Source of the DNA: Saccharomonospora sp. CUA-673
GTDB lineage: Bacteria > Actinomycetota > Actinomycetes > Mycobacteriales > Pseudonocardiaceae
Direction of reading: 5' to 3'
NCBI RefSeq assembly: GCF_001942305.1
Contig: NZ_MKKE01000004.1
Span: forward strand, 62,001-126,000
Length of the DNA: 64,000 bases
Shown here: piece after piece, positions 1 through 8,744 of the stretch
Position numbering within the stretch: the stretch's first letter is position 1
Layout of the letters: each line of letters begins with the position of its first letter
Notes under the pieces: model-generated
Told to the model about the DNA's origin: nothing
The model's database searches: none
What the model saw: only the letters and a program-made list of their open reading frames with translations
Position numbers and translations under genes: made by a program

Positions 1-2950
1 CGTCGGTGTCGAGCAGCACCAGCCCGGAGCCGCCGGGCAGCTCGCCCGCGACGCCGTCACCGGAGGCGACCAGCCTGCGCTCGTACTCGCCCTCGACGAG
101 CTCGATGCCCGCCGCGACGACCGCGCCTTCGGGGGTGGTCGTCCAGTCGCCCGCCTTGACCGCCTTGATGACGGTCTGCACGTCCTTACCGAGCCGCGGT
201 CCGGCGGCCCTGGCGTTGACGGCCACCTCGAACCCGCCGTGCGCGGCGACGTCCGTGGTCAGCTCGACGGACTTGACGTTGACCTCGTCGGCGACGATGT
301 CGGCGAACGGGCGCAGCGCCTCCGCGTCGTCGGCGGCCACGACGAGGGAGGCCAGCGGCAGCCGCACACGCAGCTTGTTCGCCTTGCGCAGCGACAACGC
401 CGACGAGCACACCTGACGCACCCGATCCATCGCCGTGACCAGCGCGGCGTCCTCGGGCAGCGTCGTGACGTCGGGCCAATCGGCCAGGTGCACCGAACGG
501 CCGCCGGTCAGCCCGCGCCACACGGCCTCGGTCGTCATCGGCAGCAGCGGCGCGGCCGTGCGACACACCACCTCGAGCACGGTGTGCAGGGTGTCGATCG
601 CGTCCTGGTCGCCGGCCCAGAACCGGTCGCGCGAGCGGCGCACGTACCAGTTGGTGAGCACCTCCAGGTAGTCGCGCAGCGTCGCGCAGGCGCCCGCGAC
701 GTCGCAGTCGTCGAGCGCGGCCTGCACGGCGGCGACCAGTTCCCGCGTCTTGGCGAGGACATAGCGGTCGAGCACGTGCCGCGAGGGCTGCTTGCAGGCC
801 CGAGCCATCGCTTCAGCATCGGTGACCGATGTTCCCTCGACGCCCTCGGCCCGCGCGTACAGCGCCAGGAAGTAGTACGAGTTCCACAGTGGCAGCACGG
901 CCTGGCGCACCGCGTCGCGGATGCCCTTCTCGGTGACGACGAGGTTCCCGCCACGCAGGATGGGGCTGGACATGAGGTACCAGCGCATGGCATCGGAGCC
1001 GTCGCGGTCGAACACCTCGTTGACGTCCGGGTAGTTGCGCAGCGACTTCGACATCTTCTGCCCGTCGGAGCCGAGCACGATGCCGTGCGAGACGCACGTG
1101 CGGAACGCCGGCCGGTCGAACAGCGCCGTGGCCAGCACGTGCAGCGTGTAGAACCACCCGCGGGTCTGGCCGATGTATTCGACGATGAAGTCGCCCGGAT
1201 AGTGGTGCTCGAACCAGTCGGCGTTCTCGAACGGGTAGTGCACCTGGGCGTACGGCATCGACCCGGAGTCGAACCACACGTCGAGCACGTCGGGCACGCG
1301 GCGCATGGTCGAGTTGCCCGTCGGGTCGTCCGGGTTGGGGCGGGTCAGCTCGTCGATGTACGGCCGGTGCAGGTCGGCGGGTCGCACCCCGAAGTCACGT
1401 TCGAGCTCGTCGAGCGAGCCGTAGACGTCGATGCGCGGATAGTTCGGGTCGTCCGAGGTCCACACGGGGATCGGCGTGCCCCAGTAGCGGTTGCGGGAGA
1501 TCGACCAGTCGCGCGCGTTCTCGAGCCACTTGCCGAACTGGCCGTCCTTGACGTGCTCCGGGTACCAGGTGATCTGCTGGTTCAGCTCGACCATGCGGTC
1601 CTTGAACCGGGTGACCGCCACGAACCACGACGACACGGCGCGGTAGATCAGCGGGTTCCGGCACCGCCAGCAGTGCGGGTAGCTGTGCTCGTAGGTCTCG
1701 TGACGCAGCAGGATCGCGCCCTGCTCGGCGGCCGAGCCGGTGCCGTTCTTGAGGTCGCGGATGATGTTCGGGTTGGCCTCGAACACCTGCTGACCCGCGT
1801 AGTCCGGGACCTGGTCGTCGAAGCGGCCCTTCGCGTCCACCGGGGTGACCGGCGTGATGCCTGCCGCGTCGGTGACGACCTTGTCCTCCTCACCGTAGGC
1901 CGGCGCGATGTGCACGATGCCCGTGCCGTCGTCGGTGGTGACGTAGTCGGCCGACAGCACCCGGTGCGCGTTCTCCCGGCCGGTGAAGTACGGGAACGGC
2001 GGCGCGTAGCGGGTGCCGAGCAGGTCGGAGCCCTTGTACCGGGCCACGACGGACGGCTGTTCGCCGAGTTCCTTCGCGTAGGCGCTGACCCGAGCCTCGG
2101 CGAGCACGAACCGCCTGCCCTCGGCGTCGGCGACCTGGACGTAGTCCACGTCGGGGTGCACCGCGGTGGCCAGGTTGGACGGCACGGTCCACGGCGTCGT
2201 GGTCCAGATGAGCAGGTAGCTGCCGTCGAGGTCGGAGTCGTTGCCCTCTGAGCCGTTGCCCTCGATGCGGTAGCCGACGGTGACGGCGGGGTCCTGCCGC
2301 GACTGGTAGACGTCGTCGTCCATGCGCAGCTCGTGGTTGGACAGCGGGGTTTCGTCGCGCCAGCAGTACGGCAGGACGCGGTAGCCCTCGTAGACCAGGT
2401 CGGAGTCCCACAGCTGCTTGAACGCCCAGATCACCGATTCCATGTAGGTGACGTCGAGCGTCTTGTAGTCGTTGTCGAAGTCGACCCAGCGAGCCTGGCG
2501 GGTGACGTAGTCCTGCCACTCGTTGGTGTAGCGCAGGACCGATTCGCGGCAGGCGTCGTTGAACGCGGCGATGCCCATGTCGTCGATCTGCGACTTGTCG
2601 GTGATGCCGAGCTGCCGTTCGGCCTCGAGTTCGGCGGGCAGGCCGTGGGTGTCCCAGCCGAAGCGGCGTTCGACCCGCTTGCCGCGCATCGTCTGGTAGC
2701 GGGGAACGATGTCCTTGACGTACCCGGTGAGCAGGTGGCCGTAGTGCGGGAGCCCGTTGGCGAAGGGCGGGCCGTCGTAGAAGACGTACTCGTTGTCGCC
2801 GTTGGTTCCGGCGTCCCGCGCCTCGACGGTGGCCTGGAAGGTGCGGTCGCTCTCCCAGTAGTTCAGCACGTCCCGCTCGAGGGCGGGGAACGACGGCTGG
2901 GAGGGAACCTCGTCGGCGGGCTGGTTGCCGACGGACGCCTTGGGGTACAT
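1..2950 (-). CDS. ileS: Isoleucyl-tRNA synthetase, 3' end beyond window
   Basis: Cytoplasmic class Ia aminoacyl-tRNA synthetase that charges tRNA-Ile and edits misactivated valine. The frame is open from an ATG at 2950 to the left edge (about 983 codons; the family is about 1040-1050 long in actinobacteria, so roughly 60 residues are missing). The HIGH-type motif reads PHYGHLL near residue 68 and the KMSKS loop is near residue 632 (around 1046-1060), both in the same frame, so the gene is intact here. The N-terminus (YPKASVGN... then [10 protein letters not shown]) matches mycobacterial IleS. An AGGAG-type ribosome site lies about 9 bases before the ATG. The T-box leader directly upstream independently supports isoleucine specificity. 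Confidence 0.97.
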   Translation of the reverse strand, partial: MYPKASVGNQPADEVPSQPSFPALERDVLNYWESDRTFQATVEARDAGTNGDNEYVFYDGPPFANGLPHYGHLLTGYVKDIVPRYQTMRGKRVERRFGWDTHGLPAELEAERQLGITDKSQIDDMGIAAFNDACRESVLRYTNEWQDYVTRQARWVDFDNDYKTLDVTYMESVIWAFKQLWDSDLVYEGYRVLPYCWRDETPLSNHELRMDDDVYQSRQDPAVTVGYRIEGNGSEGNDSDLDGSYLLIWTTTPWTVPSNLATAVHPDVDYVQVADAEGRRFVLAEARVSAYAKELGEQPSVVARYKGSDLLGTRYAPPFPYFTGRENAHRVLSADYVTTDDGTGIVHIAPAYGEEDKVVTDAAGITPVTPVDAKGRFDDQVPDYAGQQVFEANPNIIRDLKNGTGSAAEQGAILLRHETYEHSYPHCWRCRNPLIYRAVSSWFVAVTRFKDRMVELNQQITWYPEHVKDGQFGKWLENARDWSISRNRYWGTPIPVWTSDDPNYPRIDVYGSLDELERDFGVRPADLHRPYIDELTRPNPDDPTGNSTMRRVPDVLDVWFDSGSMPYAQVHYPFENADWFEHHYPGDFIVEYIGQTRGWFYTLHVLATALFDRPAFRTCVSHGIVLGSDGQKMSKSLRNYPDVNEVFDRDGSDAMRWYLMSSPILRGGNLVVTEKGIRDAVRQAVLPLWNSYYFLALYARAEGVEGTSVTDAEAMARACKQPSRHVLDRYVLAKTRELVAAVQAALDDCDVAGACATLRDYLEVLTNWYVRRSRDRFWAGDQDAIDTLHTVLEVVCRTAAPLLPMTTEAVWRGLTGGRSVHLADWPDVTTLPEDAALVTAMDRVRQVCSSALSLRKANKLRVRLPLASLVVAADDAEALRPFADIVADEVNVKSVELTTDVAAHGGFEVAVNARAAGPRLGKDVQTVIKAVKAGDWTTTPEGAVVAAGIELVEGEYERRLVASGDGVAGELPGGSGLVLLDTD

Positions 2951-3185
2951 CCGGTGTGCTCCTCGCGGAAAAGTCCGTGTTGCCGTACGGGCCTGAATCG
3001 GCCCACACGGGGACGAACCGGCGCCGTCAGGCGCACGTTCCGCGGTACCACCCCGCTTGCCCACGCGCAGCTGCGCGGGCCTCTCGTTCGGCGGCTGTGA
3101 CGGGCCGCTGCCGTCCGGTTCTACTGAGGCTGACGCCCGTTCTTCCGGAAGCTCCCCGGTGATGGCCGGATCAACGCCGTGTGTC
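2951..3185 (-). promoter_or_regulatory. T-box leader of ileS (translational, ultrashort stem I type)
   Basis: On the minus strand the leader carries the T-box core GGGGUGGUACCGCGG at about 3041-3054. Further upstream is a short hairpin CCGGCCAUCACCGG (3156-3169) whose loop holds the isoleucine codon AUC (3161-3163). A stem I reduced to a small specifier hairpin is known for actinobacterial ileS T-boxes, which control translation by masking the Shine-Dalgarno sequence until uncharged tRNA-Ile binds. The AGGAG site lies downstream of the T-box core, just before the ileS ATG, as this mechanism needs. The exact 5' end is not defined by the sequence alone. Confidence 0.9.
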
Positions 3186-3234
3186 CAGGTTAACGCCTCC
3201 CGCGAAACCCCGACGACCAGGCCCTACCGCGACG

Positions 3235-3834
3235 TCACGGCGGGCCGATACCCACCTCGCCGATCTGCAACACCCGATGCGCCTCCGGCGTGATCTCCGC
3301 ACCACCCGCCAACGAATGCCGAATCCCGTTGAACACCAAGTCCCACAGGAACGGGTTCTCCCGGAAGTCATTCAGGTCATGGTCGATCGTGCCACCATCG
3401 CGATCACGAAGGATGAGCTGATGACTACCGACCGTCCCTCTGATATCGATGGACACGAGATCGTACGTTCTGACCGACCCGTGCCTACCGGCGTCGACCC
3501 AATCCGCACCCGCCGACATCCGGTCGCCTCGAGGCATGAACCAGAACAGCACCCCCACCGCGACGACGAAAACCCAGAGCTGCCACGTCCCGAGCCAGTC
3601 CATGCCGGATCTGAGAAACAGGAACCCGACCAGGACGATCACTGCGGTGGCCGCGTAACCCCAACTCGTGGCGCGCGTGCTGTACGTCCACTCCAGCACA
3701 GGACTGGGCCCGGTCGGCACCTTGCCCGACCGGAACGGCTGACGCCGCCACCCCTCGTTCCGATACCCCGGAGCACGCGGCGGACGCGGCTCACCCGTCT
3801 CCGCGTCCGGCTTCGGCGGCAGCTCAACGGTCAC
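3235..3834 (-). CDS. Two-TM membrane protein, function unknown
   Basis: 199 residues from a GTG at 3834. The first 50 residues are proline- and arginine-rich and probably cytoplasmic. Two close hydrophobic helices follow at about residues 58-76 and 83-98, joined by a short loop. The remaining 100 residues look like a small soluble beta-rich domain containing YDLVSIDIRGTVGSHQLILRD. I do not recognise a named family. It is the last gene of the cassette formed with the WXG100-like, EspC-like and SAV_915-like genes and starts 10 bases after the stop of the WXG100-like gene, so it is probably co-transcribed. That position would suit an immunity or accessory protein for the upstream product; this is inference only. 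Confidence 0.75.
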   Translation of the reverse strand: MTVELPPKPDAETGEPRPPRAPGYRNEGWRRQPFRSGKVPTGPSPVLEWTYSTRATSWGYAATAVIVLVGFLFLRSGMDWLGTWQLWVFVVAVGVLFWFMPRGDRMSAGADWVDAGRHGSVRTYDLVSIDIRGTVGSHQLILRDRDGGTIDHDLNDFRENPFLWDLVFNGIRHSLAGGAEITPEAHRVLQIGEVGIGPP

Positions 3835-3844
3835 GGCGATACTT

Positions 3845-5074
3845 CTACCAGTTACCGGTGACGAACCTGGAGAAGCGCGACAGGTCGAAACCGAGACCGC
3901 CGACGTCGTCGGTTTCCGACGCGACCTCGATGGCTGCCTTCACGTCGTCGCTCGCGGCGTTCTCGATGAGGAATCCGGTGCCGGTTGCGGCGACAAAACC
4001 CACAACAGCTCCGGGCACACCGCCCACCGCGCCACCGGCAGCGGCTCCTGCGACGATGCTCCCTCCGGTCGACAGGACGGTCACAGTCGGATCTTTCCCG
4101 CTGGCCAGGTCGGCAATCATGCTGCCACCCCCGAGTGCAGTTCCCAGCACCGGCAGCTTCGACAACAACGGCTTGGCACCCGACAGATACTTCGCATTGG
4201 CCGGGATATACCGGCCAAGATTCGCCGTGAGCGCACCTCGAACCGGCTTCGGCAAGCCGTTCAGCCATCGGCCGAACTTCCTACTGTTGGCCTGTGCTGC
4301 GTGGACGTTGGCCCTGGATGTCGCCATCAACCCGGTCATCATGTACCTGGCCTGGGTCTGCGCACCGTGCTTCATATCGCCCGCAAGCTCGCCGAGGTGG
4401 GACCCGAGCTGGCGGAAATGTGAGGCGTGGGTCTTGAAGCTGTTGTGCGCAGCAATGTGCGCCGCCGCCAGGCCGGTACCGAAGTCGGGCACGTTGATGT
4501 ACCACTTCTCACCGACGTTCTCCAGGTAGTCGAGCAGCAGGTTCTGCGAGTCCGTCTCGATCTTCCTGGCCTCGGTGACGACCACTCCGGCCTCGGCATA
4601 AGCCTTGGCCTTCTTCATCCACGCCCCGTAAACCTCCCATTGGGCGTCGAAACGTTCCTTGTCGGCGCCGCTGACCGCGCCGCTTTTGGGGTGCCGGTGC
4701 GGAGGGTCCGGTTTCGCCGGCGGCTCGCCGGGCTCCTTGATCTCCTTGTCGGTGACGGTCAGCCCGCCCTCCCTCGCGATCTCGACCGCCTGCTCCATGC
4801 GGGCCTTCGTCGTATCGATGTCGGCGGCGTGCAGGTCGATCGCATTGGCCAAGCCGCCATAGCCACCGCTCAGCTCGTCAATTTTGGGCGTCAAGGAGCC
4901 CATGCTCCGGCGGAACGCGCGGGCTCCGCCACCTTCCCACCCGTCTTCGGAACGCTCCGACGCCTTCGTGACGTCGTCGTGCCGGTTGGATACCGCACGG
5001 CCGGTACGGCGCAGCCAGCGCGCCAGCGAGCGCATGCTGTCCGGCTTCGCCTCGACCTCGATGTTCAACGACAT
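3845..5074 (-). CDS. WXG100-like, putative type VII secretion substrate or toxin
   Basis: About 409 residues. An in-frame GTG lies at 5095, but I chose the ATG at 5074 because GAGGGGG sits 5 bases before it. The N-terminal 100 residues are helical with a WEG turn (DGWEGGGARAF, near residue 47), as in WXG100/EsxA-type helical hairpins exported by type VII systems. A proline-rich linker (near residues 115-130) leads to a long alanine-rich helical middle. Near the C-terminus is a glycine-zipper hydrophobic segment (GGSIVAGAAAGGAVGGVPGA) of the sort found in membrane-inserting proteins. No catalytic toxin domain is recognisable. Its neighbours are an EspC-like protein upstream and a two-TM protein downstream, suggesting a secreted effector with partners. 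Function is inferred from architecture only. Confidence 0.75.
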   Translation of the reverse strand: MSLNIEVEAKPDSMRSLARWLRRTGRAVSNRHDDVTKASERSEDGWEGGGARAFRRSMGSLTPKIDELSGGYGGLANAIDLHAADIDTTKARMEQAVEIAREGGLTVTDKEIKEPGEPPAKPDPPHRHPKSGAVSGADKERFDAQWEVYGAWMKKAKAYAEAGVVVTEARKIETDSQNLLLDYLENVGEKWYINVPDFGTGLAAAHIAAHNSFKTHASHFRQLGSHLGELAGDMKHGAQTQARYMMTGLMATSRANVHAAQANSRKFGRWLNGLPKPVRGALTANLGRYIPANAKYLSGAKPLLSKLPVLGTALGGGSMIADLASGKDPTVTVLSTGGSIVAGAAAGGAVGGVPGAVVGFVAATGTGFLIENAASDDVKAAIEVASETDDVGGLGFDLSRFSRFVTGNW

Positions 5075-5106
5075 GGCTACCCCCTCGATAACCACTCAAG
5101 GCAGCG

Positions 5107-5406
5107 TCAAACCGGTCGGCTGCCGCCTGCGCCGGGCTTCGGCAGGTGGTCGACCGACCACAGCTCCTGCGCGTCGTACTCGGTTCGACTCTGCTCCACG
5201 GAGTCACCGATCGAATGCAAGCCGGCGACCAGTTGACTCGACTGCTCGGCCAGATGCGCGACCACCGCGGCGATCGCCGCGCTCGGCTCACCGGCTTCCA
5301 CCTTCTCGGGAGGATCGTCCGTGTTGGTCAGGTTTTCGGCCGCCATATGGAATGCCCTCGACACCTCACCGATCGTCTCGGCTTCGACGCGATAGCCACC
5401 GCTCAT
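5107..5406 (-). CDS. Small EspC-like (ESX secretion-associated) protein
   Basis: 99 residues from an ATG at 5406. The form is typical of the EspC/ESX-1 secretion-associated family: a short helical protein with a YRVEAETIGEVSRAFH start, a hydrophilic loop and a second amphipathic helix (AAIAAVVAHLAEQSSQLVAGLHSIGDSV). Such proteins are usually co-secreted with, or act as partners of, type VII substrates. The start overlaps the stop of the upstream SAV_915-like gene by ATGA, and the gene ends about 30 bases before the WXG100-like gene, so the four genes form one transcription unit. A longer in-frame start at 5532 is rejected because it would overlap the upstream gene widely. Confidence 0.75.
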   Translation of the reverse strand: MSGGYRVEAETIGEVSRAFHMAAENLTNTDDPPEKVEAGEPSAAIAAVVAHLAEQSSQLVAGLHSIGDSVEQSRTEYDAQELWSVDHLPKPGAGGSRPV

Positions 5407-5780
5407 TGCTCGCCCTCCCCGTACTCGCCGTGCTGTCGGATCTCCGGTGCAAGGGTCATGTCCCACAGCACGAGATCCGCTCCGACCTGAACCTGGAGCT
5501 CTTCCAGTGCGGCGGTGTAGAACGCCGTCCACGGCTGGTCCTCACCGCACCCGTCGACCAGCGACCTCAGCGAGGAGTACACCAGCAGGGCCGTCGTGTC
5601 GCCCTCCAGTTCACGCAACACCACGGACAGGTCGCCGCCTCGCAGCGGCGCAGCCGTCGGAACGTAGACGACTTGCGGCGCCTCCTCGGTCATCTCCGCA
5701 CCAAGTACCGGTCGCGATACCGCGACCGTGACCTCCGGCTCCACCGCGGCCGCCTCGGTGCTGTACCGCGGTCTACGCAC
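5403..5780 (-). CDS. SAV_915/SseB-like small protein
   Basis: 125 residues from a GTG at 5780, which is preceded by GGAGGGG at good spacing. The core VVYVPTAAPLRGGDLSVVLRELEGDTTALLVYSSLRSLVDGCG followed by QPW resembles the actinobacterial SAV_915 family, related to SseB N-terminal domains; similar genes often lie near EspC-like and WXG100-like genes. In secretion systems SseB-like proteins can act as chaperones or accessory factors, but the role here is unknown. It is first in the four-gene cassette and its stop overlaps the EspC-like start. Longer upstream frames are of low quality. Confidence 0.7.
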   Translation of the reverse strand: MRRPRYSTEAAAVEPEVTVAVSRPVLGAEMTEEAPQVVYVPTAAPLRGGDLSVVLRELEGDTTALLVYSSLRSLVDGCGEDQPWTAFYTAALEELQVQVGADLVLWDMTLAPEIRQHGEYGEGEQ

Positions 5781-5946
5781 AGTGAATCCCCTCCCCCGAG
5801 GTGAGAACTGTCGACAGCCCAGTAGAGCAACCGTCGGCTCACGATACGACGCGGAACGACACAGCTCACCCGCGTGGGGGAAGACGACGAGCGGGGTTTC
5901 TTCGGGCGCTGCCGGCGCGGCCGTGCTCAGCGCGGTCGGCGGTGGG

Positions 5947-6567
5947 TCACGCCTCGGCGCGTTCGCGGCTGCGGCGGGCGAGGGTGGCGTCGGGCCAGCA
6001 GCGGCCGCACGGGCTGAAGCCCAGTTCGCGCGCCTCGCGCACGGGCAGCGGGATCGTCTCGCGCGTTTCGAGCCACGTGCATTCGGTGAGGTGGTAGCGC
6101 GGCCGCTCGTCGACGACCACCACTTCATCCTCGAGCACGGCTACCGCGCGGACGTCCTCGGCGGGGGCCTGTTCCTCGGCAGGTTCGGCGTCCGGGTCGG
6201 CCAGCTCCCCGGAGGCGCCCATCAGCTCGGTCGACTCGACGGCGAGGACCTCGTCGAGCTCCTCGTCTGTCTCGGCGGAGTCGGCCGAATCGGCGTCGGC
6301 GTCCGAATCGGACGTGTCGGCCTCGTCGGTGGTGTCAGCCTTGTCGGCTGCGTCAGCCACGTCACTGCCCTCGGCGTCCTTGGTGGCCGCCGCCCCTGCG
6401 GCGGCCTTCGCGGCCTTGCGGCGACGCCACCAGTCGATCAGCAGCAGAATGCCGGCGACGACGGAGACGCCGAGCGAGATCCACGCCCACAGCGAGTCGG
6501 CGGTGATCAGGGCGGCGACCACGAGGCCGAGCGCGCCCAGCACGAGAATCAGAACGATGTAGAGCAC
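5947..6567 (-). CDS. Membrane-anchored acidic protein with C-terminal Cys motif
   Basis: 206 residues from an ATG at 6567. Two hydrophobic helices at residues 2-19 and 26-45 are followed by a basic patch (WWRRRK). Then comes a roughly 90-residue strongly acidic Ala/Asp/Glu/Ser linker, and finally a conserved-looking domain RPRYHLTECTWLE...REARELGFSPCGRCWPDATLA. The H-x3-C plus C-x2-C residues could bind a metal; I recognise the arrangement from uncharacterised actinobacterial proteins beside wag31 but know no function. It lies just after the wag31 terminator hairpin, so it probably has its own promoter. Its position suggests, but does not show, a link to cell growth. Confidence 0.8.
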   Translation of the reverse strand: MLYIVLILVLGALGLVVAALITADSLWAWISLGVSVVAGILLLIDWWRRRKAAKAAAGAAATKDAEGSDVADAADKADTTDEADTSDSDADADSADSAETDEELDEVLAVESTELMGASGELADPDAEPAEEQAPAEDVRAVAVLEDEVVVVDERPRYHLTECTWLETRETIPLPVREARELGFSPCGRCWPDATLARRSRERAEA

Positions 6568-6589
6568 AGTGAATTACAACACGAGACAG

Positions 6590-6637
6590 AGCGAGACGGT
6601 TCCGGACCCTTCCGCAGGGTGCCGGAACCGTCTCGCT
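6590..6637 (-). terminator. Strong hairpin after wag31
   Basis: A 16-bp perfect stem (AGCGAGACGGTTCCGG with its complement), one bulged base, then 5 more pairs closing a 5-base TCCGC loop. It sits 28 bases downstream of the wag31 stop and before the next gene's start at 6567, as expected for a terminator of the wag31 transcript. The minus-strand tail is only weakly T-rich, so termination strength is inferred from the stem. Confidence 0.75.
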
Positions 6638-6664
6638 GAGTGAACACGATGTGCCGTCGGCCGG

Positions 6665-7569
6665 TCAGCCGGCCTCGGCGCGCGGACCGAACGAGTAGCC
6701 CTGGCCGCTGCTCGACGAGCTGCTGCTGCCGGAGCTGCTGGAGCTGCTCGAGCTGTCCGACGAGGACGTCGAGGCCGACGCCGGTGCGGCGGAGCCGCGG
6801 TCGTCCAGCTCGCGCAGCTGCGACTCCAAAAAGCCCCTGAGCCGAGTGCGGTACTCCCGCTCTATGGTGCGCAGCTCCTCGATCTTCTTGTTGAGCGCGC
6901 CCTTCTCGGTGTTCAGGTTGTTCATCGTCTCGGTGTACTTGCGCTGCGCCTCGCGATCCAACGTGGTCGCCTTGTCGCGCGCCTGACGCTCGAGCGTCTC
7001 CGCCCGGGTCCTCGCGTCGTTGAGCATGCTCTCGGCGCGCGTACGCGCCTCGTTGACCATCGAGTCCGCCTTGGAGCGGGCGTCGGAGAGCAACTGCTCG
7101 GACTTCGTCCTGGCCTCGGCGAGCATGCCGTCGGACTCGGTCTTGGCCTCGGCGGTCAGCCGGTCGGCCATCTCCTGGGCCAGGCCGAGCACCTTCGCAG
7201 CCTGGACGTTGGGCTCGCCGTTCTCTCCGCCGAGCAGGCCCGCGGCCGTGGCCTGCGTCTGCTCGGTCGACGACGGGGGCGGCACCGGGGCAAGCCGCCG
7301 AGAGGGGGCCTCGTCACGCTGGGGCGCAGCGGCTGCGCCGCGGAGGAGGCACCGGCCTTGGCCGACTCCAGCTCCCCGCGGGTCGACTCCAGCTCGGCGT
7401 CGAGCTGCTCCACCTGCTGGCGCAGCTCGTTGTTGTCCTCGATCAACCGGGCAAGTTCAGTCTCCACCAGGTCGAGGAACGCATCCACCTCGTCCTCGTT
7501 GTAGCCCCGCTTGCCGATGGGCGGCTTGCTGAACGCGACGTTATGCACGTCAGCAGGGGTCAACGACAT
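6665..7569 (-). CDS. wag31: DivIVA/Wag31 polar growth scaffold (frame break in assembly)
   Basis: Coiled-coil protein that marks negatively curved membrane at the poles and recruits the elongation machinery. The start [33 protein letters not shown] is the classic DivIVA membrane-binding domain. Residues 35-70 and most of the second half are long coiled coil ([21 protein letters not shown] type). The frame breaks at a run of four G at 7321-7324. Restoring one base joins ...QPLRP to [16 protein letters not shown] and gives about 301 residues. The protein ends in an unusual serine-rich tail of about 35 residues before [13 protein letters not shown]. Because the gene is essential in relatives, I take the break to be a sequence error. 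Confidence 0.93.
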
Positions 7570-7618
7570 CAGATCACCTCACGCACTCCATGGGCTGCAG
7601 GACGATCCGGGTTCCCCG

Positions 7619-7903
7619 TCACCCGGGTAGCGCCAGTTGCATCAGTATGAACACAACCAACAGCAGCACCATAATCGATAGGTCCAGCCCCACGCCGCCT
7701 ATCCGCACGATCGGAATAATCCGGCGGACAGCCTTGACCGGTGGGTCTGTCACTGTGTAGATGCTCTCGACCGCGACCGCAACCCCTCCCATGGGTCGCC
7801 ATTCGCGAGCGAAAGCCCGTACGAGCTCGACGACGATCCGCGCCGTGAGCAAGAGCCAGAAGACAAAGAGCAGCCAATAAAAGACCATCCGGACCGCATC
7901 CAC
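7619..7903 (-). CDS. yggT: YggT family membrane protein
   Basis: 94 residues from a GTG at 7903 (an ATG lies five codons in). Two transmembrane helices at about residues 6-28 and 72-92 flank a conserved YggT loop with VYTVTDPPVKAVRRIIPIVRIGGVGLDLS. YggT proteins are small integral membrane proteins of unclear role that sit between sepF and divIVA in most actinobacteria, and a link to division or osmotic tolerance has been proposed. Only short gaps separate it from sepF (52 bases) and wag31 (49 bases). Confidence 0.92.
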   Translation of the reverse strand: MDAVRMVFYWLLFVFWLLLTARIVVELVRAFAREWRPMGGVAVAVESIYTVTDPPVKAVRRIIPIVRIGGVGLDLSIMVLLLVVFILMQLALPG

Positions 7904-7955
7904 GCCGACACTCTAGCCACAAGGGCCGCACTTGTCGGCCACCGGGATGCACGCG

Positions 7956-8666
7956 TCACCGCCTGAGGAACAAACCACCCTCGGCGATCCGCCTGCGATC
8001 CTCCGCCGAGACGTCGACATCCGGTGGTGAGAGCAAGAACACCTTGTTGGTGACCCGGTCCATCGAGCCGCGGAGCGCGAACGCCAATCCGGCCGCGAAG
8101 TCGACGACCCGCTTGGCGTCCGCATTGTCCATTTCGGTCAGATTGATGATCACGGGCGTGCCGTCGCGGTACGCCTCGCCGATCTCCCGCGCCTCGGTGT
8201 AGCTCGTCGGGTGCAGCGTCCGGATCCGGCTCAGCGGGTCGCGGGCCGCCGCGGGCTGGCGCACGGGCTGCTCCGGGGCCGGCGGAGCGGGCCTGAGGCG
8301 CGCCACGGGCTCCGGCTGACGGTCGACGGCGAGGGAACCGTGCACTGACGCCTCCGACTGTCCTGAGCCGCCTGCGGGCGACACCGGACGCCGCGTACGC
8401 ATCGGCGGCTGCTCGGGCTCGTCGAACTCGTCCATGACGTGGTAGCGCGAACGGCCCCGACGCGGCGGTTCGTCGTAGTCGGCGTCCCGGTAGTCGGCCC
8501 GCTCGGCGCGCTCGTACCCCTCGTAGGCGTCGTAGTCGGCGTACTCGTCGTAGGAGTCGTACGGATCACGGCCGCCGTCGGAGTAGCCCCGCCGGTAGTC
8601 GTCGTAGTACTCGTCCTCGGCAGGGACCATTCCGAAGTAGGCCTTCAGCTTGTGCAGCGTGCTCAT
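7956..8666 (-). CDS. sepF: Cell division protein SepF
   Basis: 236 residues. SepF anchors FtsZ to the membrane and is essential in actinobacteria lacking FtsA. I start at the ATG at 8666 (MSTLHKLKAYFGM) because GGGAGAGG precedes it and the amphipathic membrane-targeting helix must be N-terminal; the longer frame to 8729 adds unrelated residues. Residues 17-65 are Tyr/Asp-rich, residues 90-145 are a disordered Pro/Arg linker, and the C-terminal 90 residues form the SepF core (TYTEAREIGEAYRDGTPVI then NLTEMDNADAKRVVDFAAGL). The order sepF-yggT-wag31 is standard. Confidence 0.95.
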   Translation of the reverse strand: MSTLHKLKAYFGMVPAEDEYYDDYRRGYSDGGRDPYDSYDEYADYDAYEGYERAERADYRDADYDEPPRRGRSRYHVMDEFDEPEQPPMRTRRPVSPAGGSGQSEASVHGSLAVDRQPEPVARLRPAPPAPEQPVRQPAAARDPLSRIRTLHPTSYTEAREIGEAYRDGTPVIINLTEMDNADAKRVVDFAAGLAFALRGSMDRVTNKVFLLSPPDVDVSAEDRRRIAEGGLFLRR

Positions 8667-8744
8667 GCCTCTCCCTCGCCCGCACGGTCTCGCCCCCACC
8701 CTTGACGCTGAGTCACCGACGAACGCCACTGTGGGTGAACCTCT

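Noticed and set aside
239..2251. A 670-codon plus-strand frame opposite ileS
   Set aside because: Shadow of ileS in high-GC DNA; Arg/Val/Gly-rich with no family motif.
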